Source of the DNA: Vibrio splendidus
GTDB lineage: Bacteria; Pseudomonadota; Gammaproteobacteria; Enterobacterales; Vibrionaceae
Assembly: GCF_001557875.1 (NCBI RefSeq)
Contig: NZ_LNRF01000003.1
Location: forward strand, 248,001-312,000
Direction of reading: 5' to 3'
DNA length: 64,000 nt
In this document: positions 28,757 to 41,224 of the stretch, one piece after another
Position numbering within the stretch: position 1 is the first letter of the stretch
How the letters are laid out: each line of letters starts with the position of its first letter
Position numbers and translations under genes: made by a program
The notes under the pieces: generated by a model
The model's input: the letters and a program-made list of their open reading frames with translations, nothing else
What the model was told of the DNA's origin: nothing
Database searches by the model: none

Positions 28757-31030
28757 TTAGTGCATAACCTCTTCTTTAGCACCTACATAAACAAAGTCTA
28801 GGTCGTCTTTCTTCAGGGATACCTTCACAGTACCTCCGTCGACTAAACTACCAAACAATAACTCATTTGCCAGTGGCTTCTTAAGCTTGTCTTGAATAAC
28901 ACGTCCCATCGGACGAGCCCCCATGGTCTTGTCGTAACCTTTGTCTGCTAACCAATGGCGAGCATCTTCAGAAACTTCTAAAGATACGCCACGAGCATCC
29001 AGTTGAACCTGAAGCTCGACAATAAACTTATCAACAACTTGGCTAATTACACTTGGATCAAGGCTGTTGAACCAAATGATATTATCGAGACGGTTACGGA
29101 ACTCAGGAGTAAATACCTTCTTGATTTCGCCCATCGCATCTGGCGCATGATCTTGTTGGATCAGGCCGATCGATTTCTTCTCCGTTTCAGCTACACCAGC
29201 GTTAGTCGTCATCACTAAGATCACGTTACGGAAATCCGCTTTACGACCATTGTTATCAGTTAGCGTGCCGTTATCCATAACCTGTAGCAACAAGTTAAAG
29301 ATATCTGGATGAGCTTTTTCGATTTCATCAAGTAACACAACAGAATGCGGGTTCTTGATTACGGCATCAGTTAGCAGACCACCTTGATCATAACCAACAT
29401 AACCAGGAGGAGCACCGATCAAGCGGCTAACAGAGTGACGCTCACCGTACTCAGACATATCAAAGCGCAGCAGTTCAATACCCATCAACTTAGACAGTTG
29501 AACCGTCACCTCTGTTTTACCTACACCAGTAGGACCGGCAAACAGAAACGAACCAACAGGTTTATTGTCTGCACCCAATCCAGCACGAGTTAGCTTAATC
29601 GCTTCGCTCAATACATCAATTGCAGGATCTTGTCCGAATACCAACATTTTCATGCGGTCATCCAGTTTCTGCAGCGTATCTTTGTCTGAAGACGATACTG
29701 ACTTCTCAGGAATACGCGCCATTTTCGCAACCATTGACTCGATATCAGCCACGCTTACCGTTTTCTTACGACGACTTGCTGGTGCCAAACGGCTACGAGC
29801 GCCCGCTTCATCAATTACGTCGATTGCCTTATCAGGAAGATGACGTTCGTTAATGTATTTAGCTGACAGTTCCACAGCGGCACGCAACGCTTTGTTGGTG
29901 TAACGCACTTCGTGGTGAGCTTCGTATTTTGGCTTAAGACCAATCAGAATCTTAGTCGTATCATCTAATGATGGTTCAACAATATCGATTTTTTGGAAGC
30001 GACGAGATAGCGCACGCTCCTTCTCAAAAATACTGCTGTACTCTTGGTAAGTTGTTGAACCGATACAACGTAATTTACCGCTGCTTAATAGCGGTTTAAT
30101 TAGGTTTGCGGCATCAACCTGACCACCCGATGCAGCACCCGCACCAATAATGGTGTGGATCTCATCGATGAACAGAATCGCGTCTTCTTCTTTCTCCAGT
30201 TGCTTAAGAATCGCTTTAAAACGTTTCTCAAAGTCACCACGATATTTCGTTCCTGCTAGCAATGAACCAATATCTAGAGAATAAATTACGCTACTCTGAA
30301 TGATTTCAGGCACTTGTCCTTCGACGATGCGCCATGCAAGACCTTCCGCGATGGCAGTTTTACCTACACCCGCTTCACCCACTAACAGAGGGTTGTTCTT
30401 ACGACGACGACACAGAACTTGGATAGTACGCTCTAGCTCTTTGTCACGACCGATTAGTGGGTCAATATTGCCCTGCTTGGCTACTTCGTTAAGGTTGGTA
30501 GCAAAGTTTTCTAAACGGTCTTCGGAATTCGCTTCTTCAGCATTCTCTGCACCGCCAAATGAATCAGATGATGAAGGACTATCGCCTTCGTTACTGGCTT
30601 TGGTAATGCCGTGTGAGATGAAGTTAACAATATCTAAGCGACTAATGTCGTTTTTCTTAAGAAGATATGCCGCGTGAGATTCTTGCTCACTAAAAATAGC
30701 CACAAGTACGTTAGCACCTGTTACTTCGCTGCGACCTGAAGATTGAACATGAAAAACAGCACGCTGAAGTACTCGTTGAAAACTCAGCGTAGGCTGGGTT
30801 TCGCGAGTCTCGTCGCTTTCAGGGATAAGTGGGGTCGTTTGATCGATAAAAATATCGAGCTCATTGCGAAGAGCATCGAGGTCAGCCTGACAAGCTTGGA
30901 GCGCTTCCTTGGCCGCATCATTTTCTAATAATGCTAGTAGGAGGTGTTCGACAGTCATGAATTCATGTCGCTTGTCTCGCGCACGAGCAAATGCGCCATT
31001 TAAACTCGTCTCTAATTCTTTATTTAGCAT
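28757..31030 (-). CDS. clpA: ATP-dependent Clp protease ATPase subunit ClpA
   Basis: HSP100 unfoldase that feeds ClpP; 757 aa, normal length. The N-domain with two Clp repeats (1-140) docks ClpS. A short acidic Ser-rich linker (about 150-175) follows. The D1 AAA+ module has Walker A GEAGVGKT and Walker [12 protein letters not shown]2 has GPTGVGKT and [11 protein letters not shown]. The ClpP-docking loop IGL is present in [12 protein letters not shown] very strong AGGAGG site precedes the ATG. It lies 39 bp after clpS, in one operon. Confidence 0.98.
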   Translation of the reverse strand: MLNKELETSLNGAFARARDKRHEFMTVEHLLLALLENDAAKEALQACQADLDALRNELDIFIDQTTPLIPESDETRETQPTLSFQRVLQRAVFHVQSSGRSEVTGANVLVAIFSEQESHAAYLLKKNDISRLDIVNFISHGITKASNEGDSPSSSDSFGGAENAEEANSEDRLENFATNLNEVAKQGNIDPLIGRDKELERTIQVLCRRRKNNPLLVGEAGVGKTAIAEGLAWRIVEGQVPEIIQSSVIYSLDIGSLLAGTKYRGDFEKRFKAILKQLEKEEDAILFIDEIHTIIGAGAASGGQVDAANLIKPLLSSGKLRCIGSTTYQEYSSIFEKERALSRRFQKIDIVEPSLDDTTKILIGLKPKYEAHHEVRYTNKALRAAVELSAKYINERHLPDKAIDVIDEAGARSRLAPASRRKKTVSVADIESMVAKMARIPEKSVSSSDKDTLQKLDDRMKMLVFGQDPAIDVLSEAIKLTRAGLGADNKPVGSFLFAGPTGVGKTEVTVQLSKLMGIELLRFDMSEYGERHSVSRLIGAPPGYVGYDQGGLLTDAVIKNPHSVVLLDEIEKAHPDIFNLLLQVMDNGTLTDNNGRKADFRNVILVMTTNAGVAETEKKSIGLIQQDHAPDAMGEIKKVFTPEFRNRLDNIIWFNSLDPSVISQVVDKFIVELQVQLDARGVSLEVSEDARHWLADKGYDKTMGARPMGRVIQDKLKKPLANELLFGSLVDGGTVKVSLKKDDLDFVYVGAKEEVMH

Positions 31031-31069
31031 AAGTACCTCCTAAGGGAACAACAGTGTTGTTCGAGCAAT

Positions 31070-31390
31070 TTATACTTGCTCCATTGTACATAGTAGCGGA
31101 TGCTCATTTTCCTTTGAGTACATCGTGACCTGCGCTACCTTTGTTTCCGCTATTTCAGCACTGTACGTGCCGCATATAGCTTTACCTTCATAATGAACCT
31201 TGAGCATCACTTCCGTTGCTTTTTCGATATCTAGTGAGAAGAATCGCTCTAGGATCTCGATTACAAAGTCCATGGGCGTGTAATCATCGTTATTTAATAC
31301 AACGTTATACATTGCCGGTGGCTTTACTTTTGTTGCTTCTTTCTCCAGTAAATCTGAGCCTGGAGATGCCCATTCAAAGTTTCTGCTCAT
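31070..31390 (-). CDS. clpS: ClpS adaptor for N-degron substrates
   Basis: 106-aa adaptor that binds N-terminal Leu, Phe, Tyr or Trp and hands substrates to ClpA. An unstructured N-terminal extension (about 1-25) precedes the core. The hydrophobic pocket segment [19 protein letters not shown] (about 33-51) and the [20 protein letters not shown] block are intact. It heads the clpS-clpA operon and is divergent from cspD, as in E. coli. Confidence 0.97.
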   Translation of the reverse strand: MSRNFEWASPGSDLLEKEATKVKPPAMYNVVLNNDDYTPMDFVIEILERFFSLDIEKATEVMLKVHYEGKAICGTYSAEIAETKVAQVTMYSKENEHPLLCTMEQV

Positions 31391-31975
31391 ATCGCTTTGC
31401 TAAGGGTTATTTTTCGGAAGTCGTGAGTGTTTACCTAACTTAAATTTACCACATTCACGCTTTACGGTGTACTAAGAAACTGCACCGAGAAACAGTACCA
31501 AAAAATATTCCTCTATACTGAGCCTAATCCACCATTTCCATCGCTGCAAATAAAAGATCTCGATTAACAGGATTAACATATGTGATTGATTAAAAAGACA
31601 CCATAACTATTGACACTGACGATAAGATCACCGCTAAGTTACTATTTAGTTAATAGTTTGCAGTTAATCTCGAATGTGATTTGTTATTAAAATTGATCAC
31701 TTTTATACCAATTTGCTATTGACTGTACTCAATCATTAGCTACATTGGAGCTAAAAGGTTTTTTAATACATTTTTGCAACATGATTTAAAACCAGTAACA
31801 CGCTTTAAAAATTAACAATAAGGAATAATTACGCAGGGTAGCGTTAATTTCCGTAAGCAATGTATGAGATTCAAGCTATCAGCTGAAATTCTTTAGCTGG
31901 TAAGAATGATATCAATTGAACTTACAACTATTGATATAACAACGTTAGTAACAAAATGCATGAGGGATGTATAGC
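31391..31975. other. Long AT-rich spacer between clpS and cspD
   Basis: 585 bp without a gene. It should contain the clpS promoter and a long cspD promoter or leader. An exact TTGACA lies at 31610-31615 but lacks a good -10 at 16-18 bp. No terminator, RNA family or operator is recognised. Confidence 0.5.
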
Positions 31976-32197
31976 ATGGCTACAGGTACAGTAAAATGGT
32001 TTAACAATGCCAAAGGGTTTGGCTTTATTTGTCCAGAAGGTGAAGACGGCGATATTTTCGCGCACTACTCCACAATACAAATGGAAGGCTATCGAACCCT
32101 AAAGGCTGGTCAGCAGGTCGACTATGAAGTAGAAAGTGGTCCTAAAGGCTCGCACGCTAGCTCCGTTGTTCCTGTAGAAGGCAGCGCCGCAAAATAG
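31976..32197 (+). CDS. cspD: Cold-shock-like protein CspD
   Basis: 73-aa cold-shock-domain protein. In E. coli CspD is a stationary-phase inhibitor of DNA replication. The start is placed at ATG 31976 (MATGTVKWFNNAKGFGFICP) with a GAGGGA site; three extra codons upstream are in frame. RNP1 KGFGFI and RNP2 DIFAHY are present. The location divergent from clpS matches the E. coli cspD rather than cspA-type genes. Confidence 0.93.
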   Translation: MATGTVKWFNNAKGFGFICPEGEDGDIFAHYSTIQMEGYRTLKAGQQVDYEVESGPKGSHASSVVPVEGSAAK

Positions 32198-32262
32198 GCG
32201 AAGCCAACTCATGTTAACCTCCATCAGTCGTCATTAACGGCTGACAGGTAAACAGAATATTG

Positions 32263-32312
32263 AAACCGCTCATTTAATACCTGTAATACAGGATTACGTG
32301 AGCGGTTTTTTC
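32263..32312 (+). terminator. cspD terminator
   Basis: ACCGCTCA at 32265-32272 pairs with TGAGCGGT at 32299-32306, with an inner CCTG/CAGG stem at 32280-32292 and a T-run after. The rest of the 32198-32523 gap holds no gene. Confidence 0.88.
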
Positions 32313-32394
32313 GTTCCGGGATCTCTAAAGCTGCTCACTGGACAATCAGTTCGAGGATGTATTCTATTAAACTAGGTCTTAGGAAGTATTAGAA

Positions 32395-32433
32395 AGAAAA
32401 AAGACGCTTTAACGTTATCGTTAAAGCGTCTTT
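32395..32433 (-). terminator. icd terminator
   Basis: A 15-bp stem: AAAGACGCTTTAACG at 32400-32414 pairs with CGTTAAAGCGTCTTT at 32419-32433 across a 4-base loop. A T-rich tract follows on minus. Confidence 0.9.
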
Positions 32434-32523
32434 CATTTTGACTTTATCTATGACTTAGCTATCAAGCCAAGTAACTCGTTAGAAAATCACGTTCATGGCT
32501 GACTAACGATGAGTCCAATATCA

Positions 32524-35069
<2,546 letters not shown>

Positions 35070-35798
35070 ATGTCTACTCGCTCACGCAGCGCATCTCGTT
35101 CAGACAAACCGGCTCGTTCTGGTGCAACATTAAAACAAAGCAGTAATAGACAGAGCCGAAGCAGTGATAAAAACAACACTGGCAGTTCGCACAAAAAAAC
35201 GCACTCCAGTAAACATCGATATAAAGGTAAACCTACCACTGCAAAACCTAAGGTGGCACTCGAAGATCGTAAAGTAATTCTGTTCAACAAGCCTTTTGAT
35301 ACTCTAAGCCAATTTACAGATGGCGAAGGGAGAAAAACGCTAGCAGACTTTATTCCAGTGAAAGACGTTTATGCTGCAGGTCGCCTTGACCGCGACAGCG
35401 AAGGGTTAATGGTCTTGACCAATGATGGGATCTTTCAAGCCAAATTAACTCAACCAAACTCAAAATCCCCAAAGACTTATTGGGTGCAAGTTGAAGGCGC
35501 ACCTTCTGAGGAAGATTTAGATAAATTGAGAAAAGGTGTCGAACTAAAAGATGGTATGACCATGCCAGCCAAGGTGGAATTAATGGCAGAACCAGAAGTC
35601 TGGGATAGAAACCCTCCGGTACGCTTCAGAGCCGCGATACCGACAACATGGTTAGCTATTACGATAATCGAAGGACGTAACCGCCAAGTAAGACGAATGA
35701 CAGCCAATATCGGCTTCCCTACCCTGCGTCTTATCCGCTATTCAATGGGCAACATGAATGTGGGTCAGCTACAGCCTGGTGAGTGGAAAGAAATCTAA
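35070..35798 (+). CDS. rluE: 23S rRNA pseudouridine(2457) synthase RluE
   Basis: RsuA-family pseudouridine synthase, 242 aa. The catalytic block [19 protein letters not shown] (about 104-122) has the conserved Asp in GRLDRDSEG. The later [27 protein letters not shown] is the family C-terminal motif. The first 60 residues are a Ser, Lys, Arg and Thr-rich low-complexity tail, longer than needed for the fold and probably an rRNA-contacting extension. The start has an AAGG site. The next-door position to icd supports RluE over RluB/RluF. Confidence 0.92.
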   Translation: MSTRSRSASRSDKPARSGATLKQSSNRQSRSSDKNNTGSSHKKTHSSKHRYKGKPTTAKPKVALEDRKVILFNKPFDTLSQFTDGEGRKTLADFIPVKDVYAAGRLDRDSEGLMVLTNDGIFQAKLTQPNSKSPKTYWVQVEGAPSEEDLDKLRKGVELKDGMTMPAKVELMAEPEVWDRNPPVRFRAAIPTTWLAITIIEGRNRQVRRMTANIGFPTLRLIRYSMGNMNVGQLQPGEWKEI

Positions 35799-35824
35799 AA
35801 TCACACAGCCTACAATATCAAAAT

Positions 35825-35848
35825 TGCCGCTAATAGAGCGGCAGTTTT
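35825..35848 (+). terminator. rluE terminator
   Basis: TGCCGCT at 35825-35831 pairs with AGCGGCA at 35837-35843, followed by GTTTTAT. Confidence 0.75.
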
Positions 35849-35872
35849 ATATCTACTGATAAATTATAGATA

Positions 35873-35901
35873 CAAAAAAGCCAGTCATAAGACTGGCTTT
35901 T
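35873..35901 (-). terminator. Porin gene terminator
   Basis: AAAAGCCAGTC at 35877-35887 pairs with GACTGGCTTTT at 35891-35901, with a T-run on the minus strand. Confidence 0.9.
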
Positions 35902-35934
35902 ATCAACATTTAACAATTACTAATTAAGTAACTA

Positions 35935-36942
35935 TTAGAAGCTGTAGAATGCAGCAGCGAATACGTAAGTTTCTTCGTCGTTACCATCACCAGCGTCAAG
36001 GTCTTGAAGAATATCGATACCCATGTCTACGCGGTCGTTAAGCGTGTACATTGCTGCAACGTTAATGCGAGAAACATCTTTGTCAGCTTGGCCGTCTTCA
36101 GTAGTAGAGTTAGCGTTGTAACCAGCAGCAAGAGTTAGCTGTTCAGTTACTGGGTAACCAGCAGAGATGTAGTAGCCAACAGTTTCTAGGTTAGTAGTGT
36201 TTTTGCCAACTAGGTCGCTTGCGTCACCTTCGTTGATCCAGAAGTTAACACCTAGGTCTAGTTCACCAACTTTAGAGTTACCAGATACAGAGTAAACTTG
36301 GTAATCAGCTTCGTCACGAGTTTCGTAACCACCGTATACGTTTACGATTTCGCTTTCGTAACCTACGTAACCGTTCACACCTTTGTCTGCAGCATCGTGA
36401 TCGTCATCAGTTTCGAAGTAAGAGATACCGTAAGCAATACCAGAAGTAGCACCTTGGAACTTAACTACGTTGAATGCGTCAGATGCGTCACCAGCAGAAG
36501 AACCGAACTCGTATGTGTTGTCGCCTGCGCCATCTACTTTATCAAGAGCAGTATCATTTTCCCAACCGAAAGATGCAACACCAAAACCAGTGTCAAAACC
36601 TAACCAAGCTTTATCTACGTCAGTACCGAATTCGTTCTTAACGCCCCATGGGTTTTTCTTGTCGTCTGTAGTCCAGTTAAGTTCGAAATCAGTCTCGAAG
36701 TAACCTACTAGGCGGTTGTTTTTGTAGCTAACTGCTAGAGTAAGAGCTGTTGCCCAGTCATCGTACATAGCGTTAGTTTTAGTGTCGTAGTAACCACCAA
36801 GACCAAGTGAACCAGAAACAGAGAACTGCTCTTTGTGCATTGGGTCAAATTCGAATGTTGGTTTTGCGTTTTCTAGGCCCACGTTCGCGAAAGCTGAAGT
36901 TGAAGCTGCTGCGATTGTTAGAGCTAATAGAGTCTTTTTCAT
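35935..36942 (-). CDS. ompT: Outer-membrane porin (OmpT-type Vibrio porin)
   Basis: 335-aa general porin. A Sec signal peptide (MKKTLLALTIAAASTSAFA, cleavage near residue 19) is followed by an acidic mature protein of alternating beta strands and a C-terminal Phe (AFYSF), the barrel-assembly signal. Asp and Glu are abundant in predicted loops (for example the ETDDDHDAADKG loop), typical of marine Vibrio porins. Location beside dinG corresponds to the V. cholerae OmpT porin, which is CRP-activated and ToxR-repressed; the name rests on position and family, not alignment. It is unrelated to the E. coli OmpT protease. Confidence 0.8.
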   Translation of the reverse strand: MKKTLLALTIAAASTSAFANVGLENAKPTFEFDPMHKEQFSVSGSLGLGGYYDTKTNAMYDDWATALTLAVSYKNNRLVGYFETDFELNWTTDDKKNPWGVKNEFGTDVDKAWLGFDTGFGVASFGWENDTALDKVDGAGDNTYEFGSSAGDASDAFNVVKFQGATSGIAYGISYFETDDDHDAADKGVNGYVGYESEIVNVYGGYETRDEADYQVYSVSGNSKVGELDLGVNFWINEGDASDLVGKNTTNLETVGYYISAGYPVTEQLTLAAGYNANSTTEDGQADKDVSRINVAAMYTLNDRVDMGIDILQDLDAGDGNDEETYVFAAAFYSF

Positions 36943-37459
36943 AATAAATCCACTGCCTTTTCTAAGAATGGGAGATCCTTGCCCGGTTCCCTTTTTTTAT
37001 TTTTTGTGACTGGTCATTACCACTCTTTGTTGGTTAATCACCGTCACTAAATTTCGAGGTCTAGATTGCAAAAGATTATCCTGCGTGTCAAATAAACTAA
37101 AAACAAACCTAAAAAAAACACAAACCAATCAAAATCAAACACTTACATTTTTTTTCATCATTTTACGAGCAGCTTATCCTTAGTTTTATCAGCAAATATA
37201 ATAATCCAAAAAATGTAACAAATAGAATTAAACTCCAACTATAACTCAAATAATAGTCCACTAGCAGAATTTAACACCTATAGGTCAGTGTTTTTTAAAA
37301 TTTATATTTCACAACATAAATAAAAACGTTAAGTTCCTGATGGTTCAGTTTTTTTTTGTGAACAAGATCTACCTTTGATTCAAAAGCAAGCTATTTTGCG
37401 GTAAATGTACCGACTAGTGATATGTGCTACTATCCTCGCTCCGTTACGTAGGTCACAGT
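36943..37459. other. Very AT-rich spacer between porin and dinG
   Basis: 517 bp, strongly AT-rich with poly-A and poly-T tracts, the sort of DNA that H-NS or ToxR binds. A CRP-like site TGTGA-N6-TCTAC lies at 37357-37372, about 415 bp upstream of the porin start and 90 bp before dinG; only one half matches well. No gene is seen. Confidence 0.4.
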
Positions 37460-39535
37460 ATGCTAACTACTAAAATTCAAAAATCTATTCGCACCAGTTA
37501 TCAAAACCTCCAAGATCAGTTGGACAACTTTGTACCTCGACGTGCTCAAAATTACCTTGTTGCAGAAATAGCGAAGACACTTTGTGGTCAATACCACAAA
37601 AGTAATCGCATGATTGTTGCAGAGGCAGGAACAGGGATTGGAAAATCGCTGGCTTATTTAATGGCTACTATTCCAGTAGCTGTACTCAATAACCGAAAAA
37701 TAGTTATTTCAACAGCGACAGTTGCGCTACAAGAACAGCTCGTTAACAAAGATCTCCCTCTATATAGAAGACTTACTGATAGAGAGTTTTCTTTTATATT
37801 AGCTAAGGGCAGACAGCGTTATTGTTGTTCCGAAAAGCTAGCTGCGGCTTGTGGAGTTGATGGTGGTCAAATGGCCATGTTCGAATCTAAGCCAAAAAAG
37901 AAAGATATCGACCAACTTCAAACTATGTACCGTAGCTTGACTCAAGGTAAATGGGATGGTGACCGCGATTCGTGGCCAAAACCTATCGACAATATGATTT
38001 GGCAGATGATCGTCAGTGATAAGCATAGCTGCAACAACAGTATGCCAACTCATAGAGACTGCCCTTTCCAAAAAGCACGCTCAGAGTTAGATAAGGCAGA
38101 CGTAATTATTGCCAATCACAGTTTAGTGATGGCTGATGCTGACTTAGGTGGCGGCGTGATACTTCCAGAACCAGAAAACAGCATTTATATATTCGATGAA
38201 GCTCACCATTTACCGCATGTAGCCAGAGATCACTCTTCTGCGGCTGCGAGCTTAAAAGGCGCGGCGTCATGGTTGGAGCGTTTGAATCAATCAATCACTA
38301 AGCTTTCAGGTCTCGCCGACGAAAAGCGTGTTCATCGATTTAGAAATGAGCTGCAAGACTCTGTGCAACAGCTGATCCCTACCCTAACTCAAATGAGTAA
38401 ACAGTTTGACGCTAACCACTTTGAAGATGGCTTGTATCGCTTCGAACATGGCGACTTACCTGAGTGGCTAGAGAATGAATCTAAAGATCTCAAACAACTC
38501 ACACAAAAGGCGAGTCAAGCCGTTGCGAAGATTGCAGATCTAATTGCAGAGCGAGTTAAAGACGGAGAGCTTTCAGCAAAGCTAGCAGAGCCTGCGCTTG
38601 CGGAGATTGGCTTCTATATACAAAGAACAGAAAACCTTGCTCAGGTTTGGCGCTTAATGGCCGAACCTAAGAGAGAAAAAGGGGCTCCTTTGGCTCGTTG
38701 GCTCGAACTGAATAAAGAAAGCGAAGGCGATTTCGTTGTGAATGTTTCCCCACTAGAGGTGGGTTGGCAACTGGATCAACAAATCTGGAGCCGCTGTGTT
38801 GGCGCGGTATTAGTATCTGCAACCATGAGGGCGCTCAACTCTTTCAGCTTTTTCTGTCATCAAGCAGGTATCAGCCAAAAAGCAGAAGATGGCGTACAAT
38901 TTTTGGCTTTGGCATCACCGTTTGATTACCAGAACCAAGCTGAGCTGATCGTTCCGGCAATGAAGTACGAACCACAAGCACCTCAGTTTACCGAATATCT
39001 TATTGAAATTTTGCCTAAGGTAATAGAAGACAAAAAAGCCAATCTCGTTCTATTCTCTTCTTACTGGCAAATGAACAAAGTTGCAGAGGCTTTAGCAACA
39101 GATTTCGTTAAAAAGTCGTGGGCATTGCAGGTTCAAGGCGATACTTCACGAACTGAAATTCTAAAAAAACATAAAAAGCTAATAGACCAAGGTAAAACCA
39201 GCGTTCTTTTTGGAACTGGCAGCTTTTCTGAAGGTCTTGATCTACCGGGTGAGCTTCTTGAAAACCTCGTGATTACCAAGATTCCTTTTGGTGTTCCTAC
39301 CTCTCCTGTAGAGCAAGCACATTCAGAATATATTGAATCACGCGGTGGCAACCCTTTTATGCAGATTACTGTTCCAGATGCGAGTAAAAAGCTTATTCAA
39401 TCTGTGGGTAGACTACTGCGTAAGGAAAGAGATTCTGGTAAAGTCACGATCCTTGATAGACGCATAGTAACGAAGCGATACGGAAAGTCCCTACTCGATT
39501 CACTACCGCCTTTTAAAAGAACAATAAAATACTAA
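37460..39535 (+). CDS. dinG: ATP-dependent DNA helicase DinG
   Basis: XPD-like 5'-3' iron-sulfur helicase that unwinds R-loops and forks; 691 aa from ATG 37460 (MLTTKIQKSIRTSYQNLQ), the family-like start. Walker A EAGTGIGKS is at about 55-63. The Fe-S cluster Cys fall in GRQRYCCSEKL and in SCNNSMPTHRDCPF. The DEAH box is FDEAHHLPHVARD. The C-terminal helicase motifs SATMRALNSFSFF and QSVGRLLRKERDSGKVTILDRR are intact. No LexA box was noticed upstream. Confidence 0.95.
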   Translation: MLTTKIQKSIRTSYQNLQDQLDNFVPRRAQNYLVAEIAKTLCGQYHKSNRMIVAEAGTGIGKSLAYLMATIPVAVLNNRKIVISTATVALQEQLVNKDLPLYRRLTDREFSFILAKGRQRYCCSEKLAAACGVDGGQMAMFESKPKKKDIDQLQTMYRSLTQGKWDGDRDSWPKPIDNMIWQMIVSDKHSCNNSMPTHRDCPFQKARSELDKADVIIANHSLVMADADLGGGVILPEPENSIYIFDEAHHLPHVARDHSSAAASLKGAASWLERLNQSITKLSGLADEKRVHRFRNELQDSVQQLIPTLTQMSKQFDANHFEDGLYRFEHGDLPEWLENESKDLKQLTQKASQAVAKIADLIAERVKDGELSAKLAEPALAEIGFYIQRTENLAQVWRLMAEPKREKGAPLARWLELNKESEGDFVVNVSPLEVGWQLDQQIWSRCVGAVLVSATMRALNSFSFFCHQAGISQKAEDGVQFLALASPFDYQNQAELIVPAMKYEPQAPQFTEYLIEILPKVIEDKKANLVLFSSYWQMNKVAEALATDFVKKSWALQVQGDTSRTEILKKHKKLIDQGKTSVLFGTGSFSEGLDLPGELLENLVITKIPFGVPTSPVEQAHSEYIESRGGNPFMQITVPDASKKLIQSVGRLLRKERDSGKVTILDRRIVTKRYGKSLLDSLPPFKRTIKY

Positions 39536-39663
39536 TATCCTCTGCCCTTGAGGTAGTTATGGGCCTTCATCGCTAGGCCCTTGCATTCACAACCCAACAT
39601 GACTAATCCATCGGTTTTTCATGTGGCTGCCCTATCAGCCGATAACGAGAACACTAGCTATTT

Positions 39664-40443
39664 ATGGAAATGATTGAGCCAACCATGTTGGTCATACTTG
39701 CTCTGGTTGCATTTGCAGCAGGCTTTATTGATGCTGTCGCAGGTGGCGGAGGGATGTTAACCGTTCCAGCTTTACTGTCACTTGGTTTACCGCCACACAT
39801 CGCATTGGGTACTAACAAGCTTGCAGCAACCTTCGCTTCATCTACAGCTGCATTCACTTACTACCGTAAAAAGCTGTTCAAGCCTGAGTGTTGGGTCAAT
39901 GCATTCATATCTACTTTAATAGGTGCGACAATCGGCACACTCACTGTTGATGCCATTAGCACCGAGTGGTTAGAGAAGGTATTGCCGTTAGTCATTCTTG
40001 CCGCTGCGGTCTATACCATTTTTCATAAGACTCCAGATGTGAGCCATAATGTGTCTCCTAGACCTTGCCCTGTACTTAAGAGAAAACAAAAGTACCAAGG
40101 ATTCATTCTTGGTTTTTATGATGGGGTTGCAGGCCCAGGAACTGGCGCGTTTTGGACGGTAAGCTCTATGGCCCTTTATCGCTTAAACATCTTACTTGCC
40201 TCTGGCCTATCCAAAGCCATGAACTTTACCAGTAACTTTACCTCTTTGGTGACCTTCGCGATTCTTGGTCATATTGATTGGGTTCTAGGTTTAACCATGG
40301 GTCTTTGTTTAATGGCAGGTGCGTTTGTTGGTGCTCACTCTGCGATTCGTTTCGGTGCTACATTTATACGACCTGTGTTTGTTACCGTAGTAAGCGTACT
40401 TGCGATTAAACTGGCATATGAAGCTTGGTTTGTAAACTTATAG
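39664..40443 (+). CDS. TauE/SafE family sulfite/sulfonate exporter-like permease
   Basis: Inner-membrane protein of 259 aa with about eight hydrophobic segments, TauE/SafE (DUF81) family. The first repeat has the signature AAGFIDAVAGGGGMLTVPALLSLGLPPHIALGTNKLAA. The second has FYDGVAGPGTGAFWTV and LSKAMNFTSNFTSL. It resembles YfcA of E. coli. Family members export sulfite or organosulfur compounds or are uncharacterised; the substrate is unknown here. The start could also be ATG 39670. priC follows 22 bp later, so an operon with it is likely. Confidence 0.87.
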   Translation: MEMIEPTMLVILALVAFAAGFIDAVAGGGGMLTVPALLSLGLPPHIALGTNKLAATFASSTAAFTYYRKKLFKPECWVNAFISTLIGATIGTLTVDAISTEWLEKVLPLVILAAAVYTIFHKTPDVSHNVSPRPCPVLKRKQKYQGFILGFYDGVAGPGTGAFWTVSSMALYRLNILLASGLSKAMNFTSNFTSLVTFAILGHIDWVLGLTMGLCLMAGAFVGAHSAIRFGATFIRPVFVTVVSVLAIKLAYEAWFVNL

Positions 40444-40465
40444 GCAGTAGCCAACGGGAAGTGAA

Positions 40466-41014
40466 ATGAATCAATTTTCAAAACTCAAAAGTGTCATTGA
40501 TACCCTAATTGGCCATTGCTCTCAGGTTGATAAATCCCGAGGTGCTTACCATCAAGCCCTATTCGATAGAGCCTTATTCAAGTGTGGCACCTCTGTTTTG
40601 CTTCCTTATGCACTTGAAACTCAAGCAACGTACCGCACCATTGTACGTGAACAAACCACAAATCAACTGACCGCGTCCAGAGCTAACTACCTGACGGAAA
40701 AGCTGACAAATCAGATTGCAGCAATCCAAAGAGAGTTAGCTAACCATGATTTACGCTTAGACCGAAAAAGTAAGTCAGGGAAAACCCTTAACGACCTATA
40801 CAACGAACTCGCTCAGCACCAAGATTGGCAAAAGCGATTAATCGATTTAGTACGAGTACGAAAGTTAGCGTTTGATTCTGCGCCTCGCCACAGTAAGAAA
40901 AAAGCGGAAGAGACTTGGCAGTTAGCAAAAGAACGATTAGAACGCTGTGAAGACTCAATGAAAAATATTGAGAGACTGATTAACTTAGAGAACCCTAAGC
41001 GAAATGAACACTGA
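40466..41014 (+). CDS. priC: Primosomal replication protein PriC
   Basis: 182-aa helical, basic protein of the PriC (N'') family, which reloads the replicative helicase at stalled forks through a PriA-independent route. Family landmarks are FDRALFKCGTSVLLPYALET and LTEKLTNQIAAIQRELA near the middle. A GGGAAG site precedes the ATG. ybaM overlaps its end by 11 bp, the same priC-ybaM pairing as in E. coli, which supports the call. Confidence 0.88.
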   Translation: MNQFSKLKSVIDTLIGHCSQVDKSRGAYHQALFDRALFKCGTSVLLPYALETQATYRTIVREQTTNQLTASRANYLTEKLTNQIAAIQRELANHDLRLDRKSKSGKTLNDLYNELAQHQDWQKRLIDLVRVRKLAFDSAPRHSKKKAEETWQLAKERLERCEDSMKNIERLINLENPKRNEH

Positions 41015-41174
41015 TAACACACCATCACCACTGGATAACGCACCAGAAGAAGTTAAGTTAGCTGTCGACCTGATCTATCTGCTCGAAAGTAACGAAATCG
41101 ATCCAAAAGTCGCGTTAGAAGCAATCAAAATTGTCCAGCAAGATTTACAAGCCAAACTAGCATCTAGCATCTAG
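41004..41174 (+). CDS. ybaM: DUF2496 protein YbaM
   Basis: Short 56-aa gene. Translation gives NAPEEVKLAVDLIYLLESNE followed by IDPKVALEAIKIVQQDL, closely parallel to E. coli YbaM (DUF2496). It overlaps priC by 11 bp in another frame, which suggests coupled translation. The function is unknown. Its last codons and stop (TAG, 41172-41174) lie inside a heptamer tandem repeat, so the extreme C-terminus is repeat-encoded. Confidence 0.88.
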   Translation: MNTDNTPSPLDNAPEEVKLAVDLIYLLESNEIDPKVALEAIKIVQQDLQAKLASSI

Positions 41175-41202
41175 CATCTAGCATCTAGCATCTAGCATCT
41201 AG
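41161..41202. repeat. Heptamer tandem repeat (CATCTAG, six copies)
   Basis: Six perfect head-to-tail CATCTAG units between ybaM and roxA. The ybaM stop lies in the second unit. The unit contains CTAG, a tetranucleotide that is usually scarce in gamma-proteobacteria. Slippage could change the distance to the roxA ribosome site. Confidence 0.97.
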
Positions 41203-41224
41203 CATAAAAATATACAGGATTCAC

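Noticed and set aside
37357..37372. CRP site controlling the porin
   Set aside because: Only one half-site matches, and it lies over 400 bp from the porin start; kept as a remark only.
41161..41202. CRISPR-like array
   Set aside because: The heptamers abut with no spacers; the 9-bp repeats at 52457-52519 likewise have none.
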